Origin: Hyphomicrobiaceae bacterium
Lineage (GTDB): Bacteria > Pseudomonadota > Alphaproteobacteria > Rhizobiales > Hyphomicrobiaceae
NCBI GenBank assembly: GCA_002919265.1
Contig: PKEY01000037.1
Span: forward strand, 1 to 58,060
Length of the DNA stretch: 58,060 nt
Reading direction: 5' to 3'
The position numbers were made by a program, and so were the translations under genes. Position 1 is the stretch's first letter. Each line of letters begins with the position of its first letter. A model generated the notes under the pieces. That model worked only from the letters and a program-made list of their open reading frames with translations. It was not told where the DNA came from and searched no databases. Shown piece by piece: positions 33,748-42,971 of the stretch.

Positions 33748-36327
33748 ATGTCGGCCGGCAAGTCTGTCTATCCCCAGAATCAGTTAGTTTTTCCCATCAT
33801 GCGGGAAATCGAGGCGCGACACGAACCATTTGCGGCCGAGGTTCCCCTGCTTAGTGCACGATCTGGGGGCGGTATCATCGCCCTCGTTCTGGTTGTGCTC
33901 GCAGGGAGCCTTGGCGCTTTCACCCTTCTTTCTGCCGAATCGAGCGAGCCGCTCCTCCTGACGCTCATGGCGTTCCTCGCCACGCTCGGCGTCTTTTTCC
34001 TTTTTGGACTGGTGGCGGGTTACGTTCGTATCGCCGAGCAGCCTTCGGATTCGAGGCTTTTCCGCGCCCTCGCTCGGAATTTCGAGGACGGACTTTGCAT
34101 TACAAATCTCGAAGGCCGTCGCGTCTATTCGAACCGGGTATTCGACGAGCTCGTCGGCCCCAGCGAGTACGATCACGTCAGCGCACTCGAATCCCTCGTC
34201 GCCGGTGAGCCGCAGGCCGCCGAGGCGCTGTTCCGCCTGGCGCGAGCCGCGAGCCGCGGTGAGAGCAGGACGGAGGAGTTCCGGCTTCGCAGCGTCAGCA
34301 ACGGCCAGCGTCAGTCGCGCTGGTTCCGGCTGAGTGTTATGCGCCTTGATATGGGGCGGAAAAGCGAAGGCGCGCCGTATGTTCTCTGGCGTCTGATGGA
34401 CATCACCGATCAGCGCCGTCGCGAGGCCGAGGCAACGCGTGCCTTGGAAGCAAGCTTGAGCTTCTACGAGGCGATGCCCATCGGGCTCATGGTCGCCTCG
34501 GAGGATGCCACCATCGAGCATCTGAACGGGACGTTGGCCACGTGGCTTGGACTCAGTGCCAGCTCTCTCGCCCGCGGTCTTGTTCTCACCGACATTATCT
34601 CCGGCGACGGTGCAATGCTGCTCCGCGCCCTTGCGCGCGATGCCACGAACGGTGCCGGACGGATCGACCTTGATCTCGTCCGGGAGGACGGCCGCAGCTG
34701 GCCCGCGACGCTACTCGTCGTACCGCGCGGCGAAGGCGGCTTCCTGGCGGCTGTGCTTGAGCGCCTGGCTGACGAGGAGCCAGGTGCGAAGGGCAGCACG
34801 GCTGAGGTTCGTTTCGCCCGCTTCTTCCAATCCGCTCCGTTCGGTATTGCGACGGTAACGGCGGACGGCCGCATCAATCGCGCCAACGCAGCCTTCGCAC
34901 GCCTCGTTCTCGACGGGAAGGCGGGCAAGGCCGACATGGCCCTGGACGTGCTCACCCGAAACATTGATTCCGAGCGGCGCGCGCAGGTGCAGACGGCGCT
35001 GGAGGAAGCCATGGCGGGCAAGGCGAACATCCAGCCGCTCGAGATCACCGTCGGCGAATCGCGCGAATTCACACGCCGCGTGTTCTTCAGCACGCTCGCT
35101 CGCGGCTCGGCAGATGAAGCAGCTGTGCTTTACGTCATCGACACCACCGAGCTGAAGGCGCTGGAGCAGCAGTTCGCGCAGAGCCAGAAGATGGAGGCTG
35201 TTGGCAAGCTGGCTGGCGGCGTCGCGCACGACTTCAACAACGTGCTGACCGCGATCATCGGCTACTCCGACCTGCTCTTGCAGACGCACCGGCCGAGCGA
35301 TCCGGCCTACAAGAACATCATGAACATCAAGACGAGCGCCAATCGTGCTGCTGGCCTCGTCCGTCAACTGCTCGCGTTCTCGCGCCGGCAGACGCTTCAG
35401 CCGGAGGTGCTTCAGGTCAACGAAGTTCTCACCGAAACGGCGGTCATGCTGAGGCCGACGATCGGGGAGAAGATCGACCTGAAAGTCGAGCCGGGCCGCG
35501 ACCTCTGGTACGTGAAGGCCGATCGCTCTCAGCTGCAGTCGGTGCTTGTCAACTTGGCTGTCAACGCGCGGGACGCCATGCCGGATGGGGGCCAGCTCAT
35601 CATCCGGTCACGGAATGTCACCGAGCGCGAAAGCCAGAGGCTGCAGCCGCAAACGCTGCCTATGGGCGAATATGTCCTCATTGAGGTTGAGGACACGGGC
35701 CATGGCATGCCGCCCGAGGTTCAGGCCAAGATTTTCGAGCCGTTCTTCACGACGAAGAGCATGGGCAAGGGGACGGGCCTGGGGCTTGCCATGGTCTATG
35801 GCATCGTCAAGCAGACTGGGGGCTATATCTTCGTCCACAGCACGCCCGGAGAAGGCACCACGTTCCGCATTTTCTTGCCGCGCCATTTCGTCGATGCCGA
35901 AACCGAGGCCGAGCTCGCGAATGGCAAGGCGAAGAAGGAGCGGCAGGCGGACCTTACCGGGGCCGGTCGGGTGTTGCTCGTGGAGGACGAGGATGCGGTT
36001 CGCAGCTTCGCCGTCGAGGCCCTCAAGCGCCAGGGATACGAGGTTCTGGAAGCCTCCAGCGGCGCCGAAGCCATCGACATGGTGAAGGAGGCCGACAAGC
36101 CGATCGACATCGTTATCAGCGATGTCATCATGCCCGAAATGGACGGCCCCTCCATGTACAAGGAGCTGCGGAAGACCAATCCGAAGCTGAAGATCATCTT
36201 CATGTCCGGTTACGCGGACGACGCCTTCAAGAACGCGATGGATCCGGACGAGCGGTTCGCCTTCCTGCAGAAGCCGTTCTCTCTGGCTCAGCTTGCGGCC
36301 AAGGTGAAGGAGGAGTTGGGGCGCTAA
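33748..36327 (+). CDS. cckA: Hybrid sensor histidine kinase CckA
   Basis: An 859-residue protein. Two membrane helices (about 42-62 and 70-92), then PAS-like sensor domains (about 105-225, 235-345 and 365-475), the dimerisation/phosphoacceptor domain with His494 in GKLAGGVAHDFNNVLTAIIGYSDLLL, the ATPase domain (NLAVNARDAMPDGG; EVEDTGHGMP; GTGLGLAMVYGIVKQTGG), and a C-terminal receiver with Asp792 in VISDVIMPEMDG. The H-box and layout are those of CckA, which in alphaproteobacteria sends phosphate through ChpT to CtrA and so sets the cell-cycle and polarity programme. No chpT, divL or ctrA gene is in the window. A three-PAS layout is within the family range. Confidence 0.92.
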   Translation: MSAGKSVYPQNQLVFPIMREIEARHEPFAAEVPLLSARSGGGIIALVLVVLAGSLGAFTLLSAESSEPLLLTLMAFLATLGVFFLFGLVAGYVRIAEQPSDSRLFRALARNFEDGLCITNLEGRRVYSNRVFDELVGPSEYDHVSALESLVAGEPQAAEALFRLARAASRGESRTEEFRLRSVSNGQRQSRWFRLSVMRLDMGRKSEGAPYVLWRLMDITDQRRREAEATRALEASLSFYEAMPIGLMVASEDATIEHLNGTLATWLGLSASSLARGLVLTDIISGDGAMLLRALARDATNGAGRIDLDLVREDGRSWPATLLVVPRGEGGFLAAVLERLADEEPGAKGSTAEVRFARFFQSAPFGIATVTADGRINRANAAFARLVLDGKAGKADMALDVLTRNIDSERRAQVQTALEEAMAGKANIQPLEITVGESREFTRRVFFSTLARGSADEAAVLYVIDTTELKALEQQFAQSQKMEAVGKLAGGVAHDFNNVLTAIIGYSDLLLQTHRPSDPAYKNIMNIKTSANRAAGLVRQLLAFSRRQTLQPEVLQVNEVLTETAVMLRPTIGEKIDLKVEPGRDLWYVKADRSQLQSVLVNLAVNARDAMPDGGQLIIRSRNVTERESQRLQPQTLPMGEYVLIEVEDTGHGMPPEVQAKIFEPFFTTKSMGKGTGLGLAMVYGIVKQTGGYIFVHSTPGEGTTFRIFLPRHFVDAETEAELANGKAKKERQADLTGAGRVLLVEDEDAVRSFAVEALKRQGYEVLEASSGAEAIDMVKEADKPIDIVISDVIMPEMDGPSMYKELRKTNPKLKIIFMSGYADDAFKNAMDPDERFAFLQKPFSLAQLAAKVKEELGR

Positions 36328-36404
36328 CAGGTGCCTGTGGGCACCGAAGCGCGCGCGTCTGAGCGTCTCTTGCGCCTCATATCGTACGTTTTCCCCAGAA
36401 ATCG

Positions 36405-36497
36405 GTTCGGCCTAGGTACAAACCGAGTACACAGGCCGAATTCGTTAGTTTTTTCAATGCTCCGTTCACCCTCGACAGACGAGAACAAATCGGGTAC
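36405..36497. promoter_or_regulatory. Array of LexA-like half-sites upstream of recA
   Basis: At 36405-36430 the motif GTTC-N7-GTAC-N7-GTAC gives three half-sites with an 11-base period, and at 36483-36497 GAAC-N7-GTAC is found. Alphaproteobacterial LexA boxes are GTTC-N7-GTTC (or its complement GAAC-N7-GAAC), so each is one or two bases off the consensus. The position, 90-180 bases before recA, is right for an SOS operator. Confidence 0.4.
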
Positions 36498-36585
36498 ATA
36501 GAGTTAACAATTGCCGATCTGCAATCGCTGCCATAGGGTGACGCCGATGCAAATTCCGCACCTCCGAGTCGTCGAGGAAGAGACA

Positions 36586-37665
36586 ATGGACAAACAAAAG
36601 GCGCTCGAAGCCGCGCTATCGCAGATCGAGCGAAATTTCGGGAAGGGCTCCGTCATGCGATTGGGCGCCCAGGACCGCTCAATCGACGTGGAGGGGATCC
36701 CCACAGGTTCGCTTGGCCTCGATATCGCCCTCGGCATTGGTGGTCTGCCGCGCGGGCGGATCATTGAGATCTTTGGCCCGGAGTCCTCGGGTAAGACCAC
36801 GCTGGCCCTTCACGTCGTCGCAGAGGCGCAGAAGAGGGGTGGCATCTGCGGCTTTATCGATGCCGAGCATGCGCTCGATCCCGTATATGCGCGCAAGCTC
36901 GGCGTAAAGGTGGACGATCTGCTCGTCTCGCAGCCTGACACAGGTGAGCAGGCGCTTGAGATCGCCGATACGCTGGTCCGTTCCGGAGCCATCGACGTGC
37001 TCGTGGTCGACTCGGTGGCGGCGCTCACCCCGAAGGCCGAGCTCGAAGGCGAGATGGGCGAATCCCTTCCAGGGATGCAGGCCCGCCTCATGAGCCAGGC
37101 GCTGCGGAAGCTTACGGCGTCCATCTCCAAGTCTCGCTGCATGGTGATCTTCATCAACCAAATTAGGATGAAGATCGGCGTGATGTTCGGTAACCCTGAG
37201 ACGACTCCTGGGGGTAACGCCCTCAAGTTCTACGCTTCTGTCCGTCTCGACATTCGTCGCATCGGTCAGATCAAGGAGCGGGACGAGGTCGTCGGCAATC
37301 AGACCCGCGTGAAGGTGGTCAAGAACAAGGTCGCGCCTCCCTTCAAACAGGTCGAGTTCGACATCATGTATGGGGAGGGTATCTCGCGTACCGGTGAGAT
37401 CATCGACCTCGGGGTGAAGGCGGGAATCATCGAAAAATCTGGCGCCTGGTTCTCGTTCGACGGGCAGCGGATCGGACAGGGGCGGGAAAACACCAAGGCT
37501 TTCCTGAAGGAAAATCCGCAGATCGCCGAGAAGATCGAGCAGGCCATCCGCCAGAATGCCGGCATCATCGTCGACCGGATGCTCGCTCAACCGGACGAAG
37601 AGGAGGTGACGGAAGCCGTCGATCCCGAGGATGCGGCACCGGTTGCGGGTCGCGGCCGGCGATAG
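36586..37665 (+). CDS. recA: Recombinase RecA
   Basis: A 359-residue ATP-dependent strand-exchange protein. ATG 36586 follows GAGGAAGAG; the longer frame from 36511 is unlikely. Motifs: [18 protein letters not shown] at the N-terminus, Walker [48 protein letters not shown], Walker [12 protein letters not shown], loops L1/L2 ([58 protein letters not shown]), and an acidic C-terminal tail. Needed for homologous recombination and for activating LexA cleavage in the SOS response. Complete; a candidate SOS operator array lies upstream. Confidence 0.98.
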   Translation: MDKQKALEAALSQIERNFGKGSVMRLGAQDRSIDVEGIPTGSLGLDIALGIGGLPRGRIIEIFGPESSGKTTLALHVVAEAQKRGGICGFIDAEHALDPVYARKLGVKVDDLLVSQPDTGEQALEIADTLVRSGAIDVLVVDSVAALTPKAELEGEMGESLPGMQARLMSQALRKLTASISKSRCMVIFINQIRMKIGVMFGNPETTPGGNALKFYASVRLDIRRIGQIKERDEVVGNQTRVKVVKNKVAPPFKQVEFDIMYGEGISRTGEIIDLGVKAGIIEKSGAWFSFDGQRIGQGRENTKAFLKENPQIAEKIEQAIRQNAGIIVDRMLAQPDEEEVTEAVDPEDAAPVAGRGRR

Positions 37666-37779
37666 GCGAATTGGCGTTAGCGCACGCACGCTGTTTACCT
37701 GCGCCGGCTTGTCACTCGTGACAAAGGTGGGGAGCCACGGCAGGCTCCTCCCGCCGGGCGAGCAGGGGCTTGCGCTGAC

Positions 37780-38583
37780 GTGTTCATCGACTTGCACATC
37801 TACCTGGGGGTGGCACTGGCCGGGCTTGTCAGCTTCCTGAGCCCGTGCGTGCTACCCCTTGTGCCGCCCTATCTAGGATATCTCGGCGGCTCCACCATCA
37901 ACATGGCCTCGGCCGCCGAAGGCGGCATCGATGACGGACTGTGGCGCCGTGTGGTCGTCGGCTCCGTTATTTTTGTCCTTGGGTTCACGACGGTTTTCGT
38001 GGCGCTTGGGGCCGGCGCGTCAGTCGTCGGCCAGTTTATCCAGACTTATAGGAACGAGCTCGCCATCATTGCAGGCACGATCATCCTTCTTTTCGGCCTG
38101 CACTTCCTCGGCGTGCTGCGTATCCCGATCCTCTACAAGGAGGCCCGCTATCACGCTGCTGGGCAGAGTGCAGGGTTTCTCGGCGCCTACGTCATCGGGC
38201 TTGCGTTCGCTTTCGGCTGGACGCCGTGCATCGGTCCTATTCTCGCGACGGTGCTGGCACTTGCGGCCAACGAGGCGAGCCTGTCGAAAGGCGTCCAGCT
38301 GTTGTTCGTCTATTCTCTCGGTCTCGGCATTCCCTTCATTCTGGCCGCTGTTGCGATTCGCCCGTTCCTGAGCTTTATGCAACGCTTCCGGAAACACCTC
38401 GGGACCGTCGAGAAGGTGATGGGGGCATTGCTGGTCGTCACGGGCATTCTTTTCTTGAGCGGCTCGATCAACTGGTTCGGCCAGTGGATGATAGAGACCT
38501 TCCCCGCACTAACTCAGCTCGAGGAGCAGTTCACGCCTGAGGGCCTGCAGACAGAGATCATGAAGCAGGGTCTCGGGAACTAA
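37780..38583 (+). CDS. ccdA: Cytochrome c biogenesis protein CcdA
   Basis: A 267-residue membrane protein starting at GTG 37780. Six main transmembrane helices (about 9-30, 55-80, 88-108, 130-155, 165-185, 205-228). The two redox-active Cys lie in helix 1 ([20 protein letters not shown]) and helix 4 ([20 protein letters not shown]), the defining pattern of CcdA/DsbD-type thiol electron carriers. It brings reducing power from cytoplasmic thioredoxin to the periplasm for keeping apocytochrome CXXCH cysteines reduced, which fits a genome that makes the c-type haem proteins CcoO and CcoP encoded further on. Confidence 0.93.
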   Translation: MFIDLHIYLGVALAGLVSFLSPCVLPLVPPYLGYLGGSTINMASAAEGGIDDGLWRRVVVGSVIFVLGFTTVFVALGAGASVVGQFIQTYRNELAIIAGTIILLFGLHFLGVLRIPILYKEARYHAAGQSAGFLGAYVIGLAFAFGWTPCIGPILATVLALAANEASLSKGVQLLFVYSLGLGIPFILAAVAIRPFLSFMQRFRKHLGTVEKVMGALLVVTGILFLSGSINWFGQWMIETFPALTQLEEQFTPEGLQTEIMKQGLGN

Positions 38584-38657
38584 GCTGAGGAGATTGCCGC
38601 ACCAGCGTTGTGGTCACCCGCCTCCCGGTGCGGCGGTACAGCTGGAGAGAAGGTCTT

Positions 38658-39491
38658 ATGTCTGATTGCCCGCCGAATATCCCGGTCGCTCTCACGATCG
38701 CGGGATCCGACAGCTCAGGAGGAGCGGGAATCCAGGCCGATCTCAAGACATTCACGGCGCTCGGTGTGTACGGCGCCTCGGTGCTCACTGCACTGACGGC
38801 GCAGAACACGCGCGGCGTCGATGCGGTGCATGCTGTGCCTCCGGATTTTGTGACCGCGCAGCTCAACTCTGTCTTTTCCGACCTTAGGGTGGGGGCCGCG
38901 AAAACAGGCATGTTGGCCAATGCGGCCATCATTCATGCCGTCGCGGATGCGATGGAGCGCCATCCGGAAGTTCCGCTTGTCTGCGATCCGGTCATGATCG
39001 CCACGAGCGGTGACGTCCTTTTGGAACCAAAGGCAATCTCGGCGTTGAAAGAGCGCCTCATTCCACGTGCGGCACTGATTACGCCGAACATTCCCGAAGC
39101 GGCACGCCTCCTCGGCGCCGACGAGGCAAAAGACATCGCCGAAATGGAACGCCAGGGGAAGGAGCTCCTGGCGCACGGCTGCAAGGCGGTGCTGGTCAAG
39201 GGCGGGCACGGTACCGGCGCGATGGCGACCGACCTTCTCGTCTACTCAGGCGGAGTTATGCCGCTTGAAGCACCACGCATCGAGACGCCCAACACGCATG
39301 GCACGGGTTGCACGCTTTCGGCCGCAATCGCCGCCTATCTCGCCCAGGGCGAGTCGCTCGAATCTGCCGTGCGGCGGGCCAAACACTTCGTTTGGCAAGC
39401 ACTGGAGGCCGGGGCGTCTCTGAAGGTCGGCGGCGGATCGGGGCCAGTCGATCATCTGTTCGCCATCAAGCGACAGCCGCGCCCCGCATAA
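38658..39491 (+). CDS. thiD: Hydroxymethylpyrimidine/phosphomethylpyrimidine kinase
   Basis: A 277-residue ribokinase-fold enzyme that phosphorylates HMP and HMP-P in thiamine synthesis. ATG 38658 follows GAGAGAAGG. Motifs: [29 protein letters not shown] at the N-terminus, [49 protein letters not shown], and the catalytic/anion-hole [18 protein letters not shown]. No other thi gene and no TPP riboswitch is nearby, so it is a solitary salvage/synthesis gene. Confidence 0.95.
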   Translation: MSDCPPNIPVALTIAGSDSSGGAGIQADLKTFTALGVYGASVLTALTAQNTRGVDAVHAVPPDFVTAQLNSVFSDLRVGAAKTGMLANAAIIHAVADAMERHPEVPLVCDPVMIATSGDVLLEPKAISALKERLIPRAALITPNIPEAARLLGADEAKDIAEMERQGKELLAHGCKAVLVKGGHGTGAMATDLLVYSGGVMPLEAPRIETPNTHGTGCTLSAAIAAYLAQGESLESAVRRAKHFVWQALEAGASLKVGGGSGPVDHLFAIKRQPRPA

Positions 39492-39627
39492 TCAGTTTAC
39501 GCAATGTAGGTTGTCGTTGCTTTTCTGCCACTGTTCCGCGACAATTTCTTGCAACCCCATTGTCGGTCGGCGCAGCAAATGTCAGAGTCCGCACCAGAAA
39601 TTGGTTTTTGGGGGAAGACCAGTGTCA

Positions 39628-39728
39628 TTGAACCGGGAGGGGAGCCCGGTTCAACATTCGGGGGGAGAGCCGAGTTTGGCTCGGCTCTTAAATCAGGCCG
39701 ACCCGGTAAAGTCCGGGTCGGTTTTTTT
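39628..39728 (+). ncRNA. Candidate small RNA or leader: three tandem hairpins ending in a terminator
   Basis: Three perfect stem-loops stand in a row: 10 bp (39628-39637 with 39645-39654, loop AGGGGAG), 9 bp (39666-39674 with 39680-39688, loop TTTGG) and 9 bp (39698-39706 with 39713-39721, loop TAAAGT). The last is followed at once by seven T, a strong intrinsic terminator. The element lies in a gene-free gap of 413 bases, 137 bases after thiD and 176 before the next start codon. It could be the 3' part of a trans-acting small RNA (start unknown, no clear promoter found), an attenuator for the dehydratase gene, or the thiD 3' end. The link between stems 1 and 2 is G-rich (CATTCGGGGGG), resembling a ribosome-binding site. 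Confidence 0.5.
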
Positions 39729-39904
39729 ATTGCTGTCAGCTGCTTGTGGTGCCGTAAGCCGAAAACGGGTGGCGGGCATGGCCCGGCTTGGGCTAGACGA
39801 GACGCCTTGGGACGGCCGTAACACGCATGTCGGTCGTCGCGCAGCGCCCTGGTAACCATGGGCGCATTCCATCAGCCACCCTTTTGATGCCGGAGCATGG
39901 CACC

Positions 39905-40885
39905 ATGGAGCTTCGCCTGCCGACCTACGACGACGTCCTGGCCGCTTCCGAGAGGCTAGGCAATCTCTCCGTCCGTACGCCCCTTATCGAGAATCCCGTC
40001 CTGAACGATCGCGCGGGTGGCCGCGTGCTCCTGAAACTGGAGACGCTGCAACGCGTCGGGGCCTTCAAGTTCCGCGGAGCCTACAACGCCATTTCGCAGC
40101 TCGACCGGTCCAAATATCCCGGCGGCGTCGTGGCATGCTCCTCCGGCAACCACGCCCAAGGAGTCGCTGCGGCGGCCATGATGTGCGGCATGAGCGCATT
40201 GATCGTCATGCCCAAGGATGCGCCCGCGCTGAAAATCAGTCGCACCAAGAGTTTCGGTGCCGAGGTTGTAACCTACGACCGCGAGACAGAAGACCGTGAT
40301 GCGATTGCGCTCGCTCTCTGTGCCGAGCGCAACGCCGCATTTATCCCGCCATTCGACCACTTTGACGTCATCGCCGGTCAAGGGACGGTTGGCTTGGAGC
40401 TGATGCAGCAAGCGGACATGATGGGCGCGCGACCGGAGGCCGTCGTTGCCCCGTGCTCCGGAGGTGGGCTGATTACCGGCATTGCGCTGGCAGTGAAGCA
40501 TGCAAGCCCAGACACGGAAGTCTACTGCGCCGAACCCGAAGGCTTTGACGACTTTACGCGCTCCCTCGCCAGCGGTCGGCGCGAGCGTAACACCAAGATG
40601 ACCGGCTCCATCTGCGATGCGTTGCTGGCTCCGACCCCAGGCGAGCTGACGTTCGAGATCGCCAAGAAGAATCTGGCTGGCGGCGCTGTGGTGAGCGAGG
40701 AAGAAGTGCGCTCCGCTATTCGCTTCGCTTTCCAGGAGCTGAAGCTTGTGGTGGAGCCAGGAGGAGCCGCCGGTCTTGCGGCTGTGTTGTCCGGCAAACT
40801 TCCCGCCTACGGACGAACCATTGCGTGCGTGCTATCAGGCGGAAACGTTGATCCCGCTCTGTACACGGAGATCATCAACGGTTGA
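39905..40885 (+). CDS. PLP-dependent threonine/serine dehydratase
   Basis: A 326-residue fold-type II PLP enzyme. ATG 39905 is chosen for the GGAG eight bases upstream and because homology begins there. Motifs: LLKLETLQRVGAFKFRGAYNAI with the PLP-binding Lys, SSGNHAQGVAAAA (phosphate/substrate loop), CSGGGLITGIALAV (PLP-phosphate glycine loop), VEPGGAAGLAA, and CVLSGGNVDPALY at the end. There is no C-terminal ACT regulatory domain, so it is of the short, catabolic-type threonine ammonia-lyase or serine racemase/dehydratase class and is probably not isoleucine-inhibited. Distinguishing these from sequence alone is not safe. A hairpin terminator is shared with the convergent gene downstream. 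Confidence 0.85.
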   Translation: MELRLPTYDDVLAASERLGNLSVRTPLIENPVLNDRAGGRVLLKLETLQRVGAFKFRGAYNAISQLDRSKYPGGVVACSSGNHAQGVAAAAMMCGMSALIVMPKDAPALKISRTKSFGAEVVTYDRETEDRDAIALALCAERNAAFIPPFDHFDVIAGQGTVGLELMQQADMMGARPEAVVAPCSGGGLITGIALAVKHASPDTEVYCAEPEGFDDFTRSLASGRRERNTKMTGSICDALLAPTPGELTFEIAKKNLAGGAVVSEEEVRSAIRFAFQELKLVVEPGGAAGLAAVLSGKLPAYGRTIACVLSGGNVDPALYTEIING

Positions 40886-40904
40886 TGGAGTTCAAAAACG
40901 AGGA

Positions 40905-40938
40905 AGCGTGAGATCAGTTATCTGACCTCACGCTTTTT
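40905..40938. terminator. Bidirectional terminator between convergent genes
   Basis: A 12-bp stem with one A-C mismatch (40905-40916 with 40923-40934) and a six-base loop is followed by TTTT on the plus strand. It serves the dehydratase gene and may also serve the gene ending at 40954 on the other strand. Confidence 0.75.
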
Positions 40939-40953
40939 GCTTATTCCGTCGGC

Positions 40954-41670
40954 TCAGCTGCGATCGAGCAGATTCTCGATGCCGTCTTTCTCGTTTTCGG
41001 TCGTGATTGCATTGGTTTCCTGATCACTTTGATCAGCGATCGGCGGCTCAATGTTTTCCGAGAAAAGCGAGTTCATCTCGATAACTTCATCCGGCGGCAA
41101 TGGCGGCGTGTCGTCCACCTGGGACTCGTGTACGATCGTCTCCAAGATCGCGTTCAGCCGCGCAGATGCCGCATCCAGCGCGCTAGCGAGCTTCTGCATC
41201 CGCTCGGATTCAAGAGCCTGTCGAACACTGAGCGCGTAGATGGCTGAGGCTTGCCGGGCGATTTTCTCGCACGCTTCCGTGTTGACATCGTTCGTCTGCA
41301 GTGTCCACGCAAGCTCATGCAACTCTTCGGCGGCCCGCAAAATGCCATCGGGCGGAGAGTTGGAAGGAGCGTCGCTGTCCACGCGCGGCGGGCGCGACAT
41401 CAGCTCGTTGCGGGTCTCGAGTATGAACTCCCGCAGTTGCTCCACCTCGTTGCGAAGTTGACCCAAAAGCGCCGGAGGCTGACGGATCGAATTCTGCAGC
41501 CGCTCGATTGCCGCTTCGAGGACTGCCGTGTCCAGGCGGCGGGCTCGGCGGCCATGTTCCGCTAGAAACCAGCGTCCACGTGGATTATTGAGCAGGGCCG
41601 CCTCAATGGCGCGGTACTCCTGCTCGATGTCCATGTTGATCTGGGCGTACGATTGCTGCGGCATAGGCAC
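40954..41670 (-). CDS. Conserved alphaproteobacterial protein of unknown function, helical
   Basis: A 238-residue cytoplasmic, mostly alpha-helical protein. The N-terminal block EYRAIEAALLNNPRGRWFLAEHGRRARRLDTAVLEAAIERLQ is a pattern I associate with CheZ-like or uncharacterised proteins of Rhizobiales; the middle (about 105-170: LRAAEELHELAWTLQTN, ARQASAIYALSVRQALESERMQKLASALDAASARLNAILE) is also helical and CheZ-like in rhythm. The C-terminus is acidic and disordered and ends EKDGIENLLDRS. A CheZ-type Gln for phosphatase activity is not identifiable. Function unknown; it is monocistronic and divergent from the MFS gene. Confidence 0.65.
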   Translation of the reverse strand: MPMPQQSYAQINMDIEQEYRAIEAALLNNPRGRWFLAEHGRRARRLDTAVLEAAIERLQNSIRQPPALLGQLRNEVEQLREFILETRNELMSRPPRVDSDAPSNSPPDGILRAAEELHELAWTLQTNDVNTEACEKIARQASAIYALSVRQALESERMQKLASALDAASARLNAILETIVHESQVDDTPPLPPDEVIEMNSLFSENIEPPIADQSDQETNAITTENEKDGIENLLDRS

Positions 41671-41762
41671 TTCCGATCACTCGCAAATTGTTGTTCCGCA
41701 AGACATACGGTGATTCGCTGCCCGCAAGGGCGAACGCCGGCGATTCGTCCAAAGGCCTTTTC

Positions 41763-42962
41763 GTGACCTTGTCTTTCAAACGCTTGGCAACTTCGTCGCA
41801 GACCGCGTTCAGCCTGCGTCTGTCGGGCTTCTTTGCGGCACAGTTTTTCGTCTACGGCGTGCAGCTGCCCTTTCTCTCGGTCTGGCTGTATTGGCGCGGC
41901 CTCGATCCTGCGGAGATCGGAATCGTAACAGCGGTGCCGCTTTTTCTGCGGCTTGCTATCGGTCCCGCCGCGGCATTCCTTGCGGACCGTTCAGGGGACC
42001 GGCGGCAGGCAGTGCTCACCGCCGCCCTGTGCGCACTGCTGGCGGTGCTCGGGCTTTCCCTGGCCCATTCGTTCTTTCCAATCCTGATTGCGACCACTGT
42101 ATTCATCATCGCTGTCGTGACGTGCGCGCCTATCGGCGAGGCCATCGCTTTGGCTGGGGTGAGGCAGGTCGGCGCCGATTACGGCCGCATGCGGCTCTGG
42201 GGCTCCCTGAGCTTCATCGTTGCGACGTTTGCTGGCGGCGCGTTTGTTGGCACTTTTGGACCTGGCCCCGTAGTCTGGCTGTTGGTCGCAGGGACGGCGG
42301 CGTTGGCGCTGTCTGCCTGGGTCATTCCGAGGCTGGAGGAAGCGGAGCCCCGTGAGAAGCCTTCAGCGGCCGGTCAATTGACGCTTGCCGAGGTGAGCCG
42401 CGTGGCCGGCTCGAGGACGTTCTGTCTCTTCGTCTTTTCCGCGGCTGTGGTTCAGGCAAGTCATGCCGTGTTCTACGTGTTTGGGTCGCTCCACTGGCAG
42501 GCACAGGGCTTTTCGGGGACGACTATCGGCATCCTCTGGTCTGTGGGCGTCCTGGCCGAAGTGCTGCTCTTTGCGGTGTCGGGCCGGTTCATCAACAAGA
42601 TCGAGCCGGTTTCCCTGATCGTCGCTGGGGCCGTTGCGGCCATCATCCGGTGGGGGATTATGGCCCTCGACCCCTCGCTCGTGCTGCTGTTTCCGCTGCA
42701 ACTCCTGCACGCGCTGACCTTCGGGGCCACGCACCTTGGCGCCATGCACTTCATCCATCGCACCGTTCCACAGGAACAGGCGGGGACAGCGCAGGCCATA
42801 TTCGCAACCGCAACCGGAGGCGTGGCCATGGGGCTGGCGACTCTGCTCGCGGGCAAGATTTACGCGCCGCTAGGTGGTACCAGTTACGCCGCCATGGCCG
42901 TCCTTGGCCTGCTGGGGCTCTTCGGTGCAATAGCGCTGAGGCGTCAGCGCGTTGATCAATGA
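41763..42962 (+). CDS. MFS transporter (MFS_1-like, HcaT type)
   Basis: A 399-residue membrane carrier with 12 transmembrane segments. GTG 41763 is preferred (VTLSFKRLATSSQTAF...); a TTG at 41688 would add 25 residues. Early motifs LSGFFAAQFFVYGVQLPFLSVWLYWRGLDPAEIGIVTAVPLFLRLAIGPAAAFLADRSGDRRQAV match the phenylpropionate-permease-like branch (MFS_1_like): the Arg-Asp loop between helices 2 and 3 is ADRSGDRR. The second half opens LAEVSRVAGSRTFCLFVFSAAVVQASHAVFYVFGSLHWQAQGFSG. Substrate not predictable. It converges with the epimerase gene (9 bases between stops), which does not imply a joint role. Confidence 0.85.
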   Translation: MTLSFKRLATSSQTAFSLRLSGFFAAQFFVYGVQLPFLSVWLYWRGLDPAEIGIVTAVPLFLRLAIGPAAAFLADRSGDRRQAVLTAALCALLAVLGLSLAHSFFPILIATTVFIIAVVTCAPIGEAIALAGVRQVGADYGRMRLWGSLSFIVATFAGGAFVGTFGPGPVVWLLVAGTAALALSAWVIPRLEEAEPREKPSAAGQLTLAEVSRVAGSRTFCLFVFSAAVVQASHAVFYVFGSLHWQAQGFSGTTIGILWSVGVLAEVLLFAVSGRFINKIEPVSLIVAGAVAAIIRWGIMALDPSLVLLFPLQLLHALTFGATHLGAMHFIHRTVPQEQAGTAQAIFATATGGVAMGLATLLAGKIYAPLGGTSYAAMAVLGLLGLFGAIALRRQRVDQ

Positions 42963-42971
42963 GCCAAGCGG

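Noticed and set aside
36330-36345. Hairpin GGTGCC-TGTG-GGCACC after cckA as a terminator
   Set aside because: No T-run follows, so it cannot be called an intrinsic terminator.
38584-38657. Possible TPP riboswitch before thiD
   Set aside because: The gap is only 74 bases and lacks the conserved thi-box core.
39511-39904. Overlapping open frames across the triple-hairpin gap
   Set aside because: Translations are low-quality, frames overlap on the plus strand, and the segment is dominated by hairpins and a terminator.
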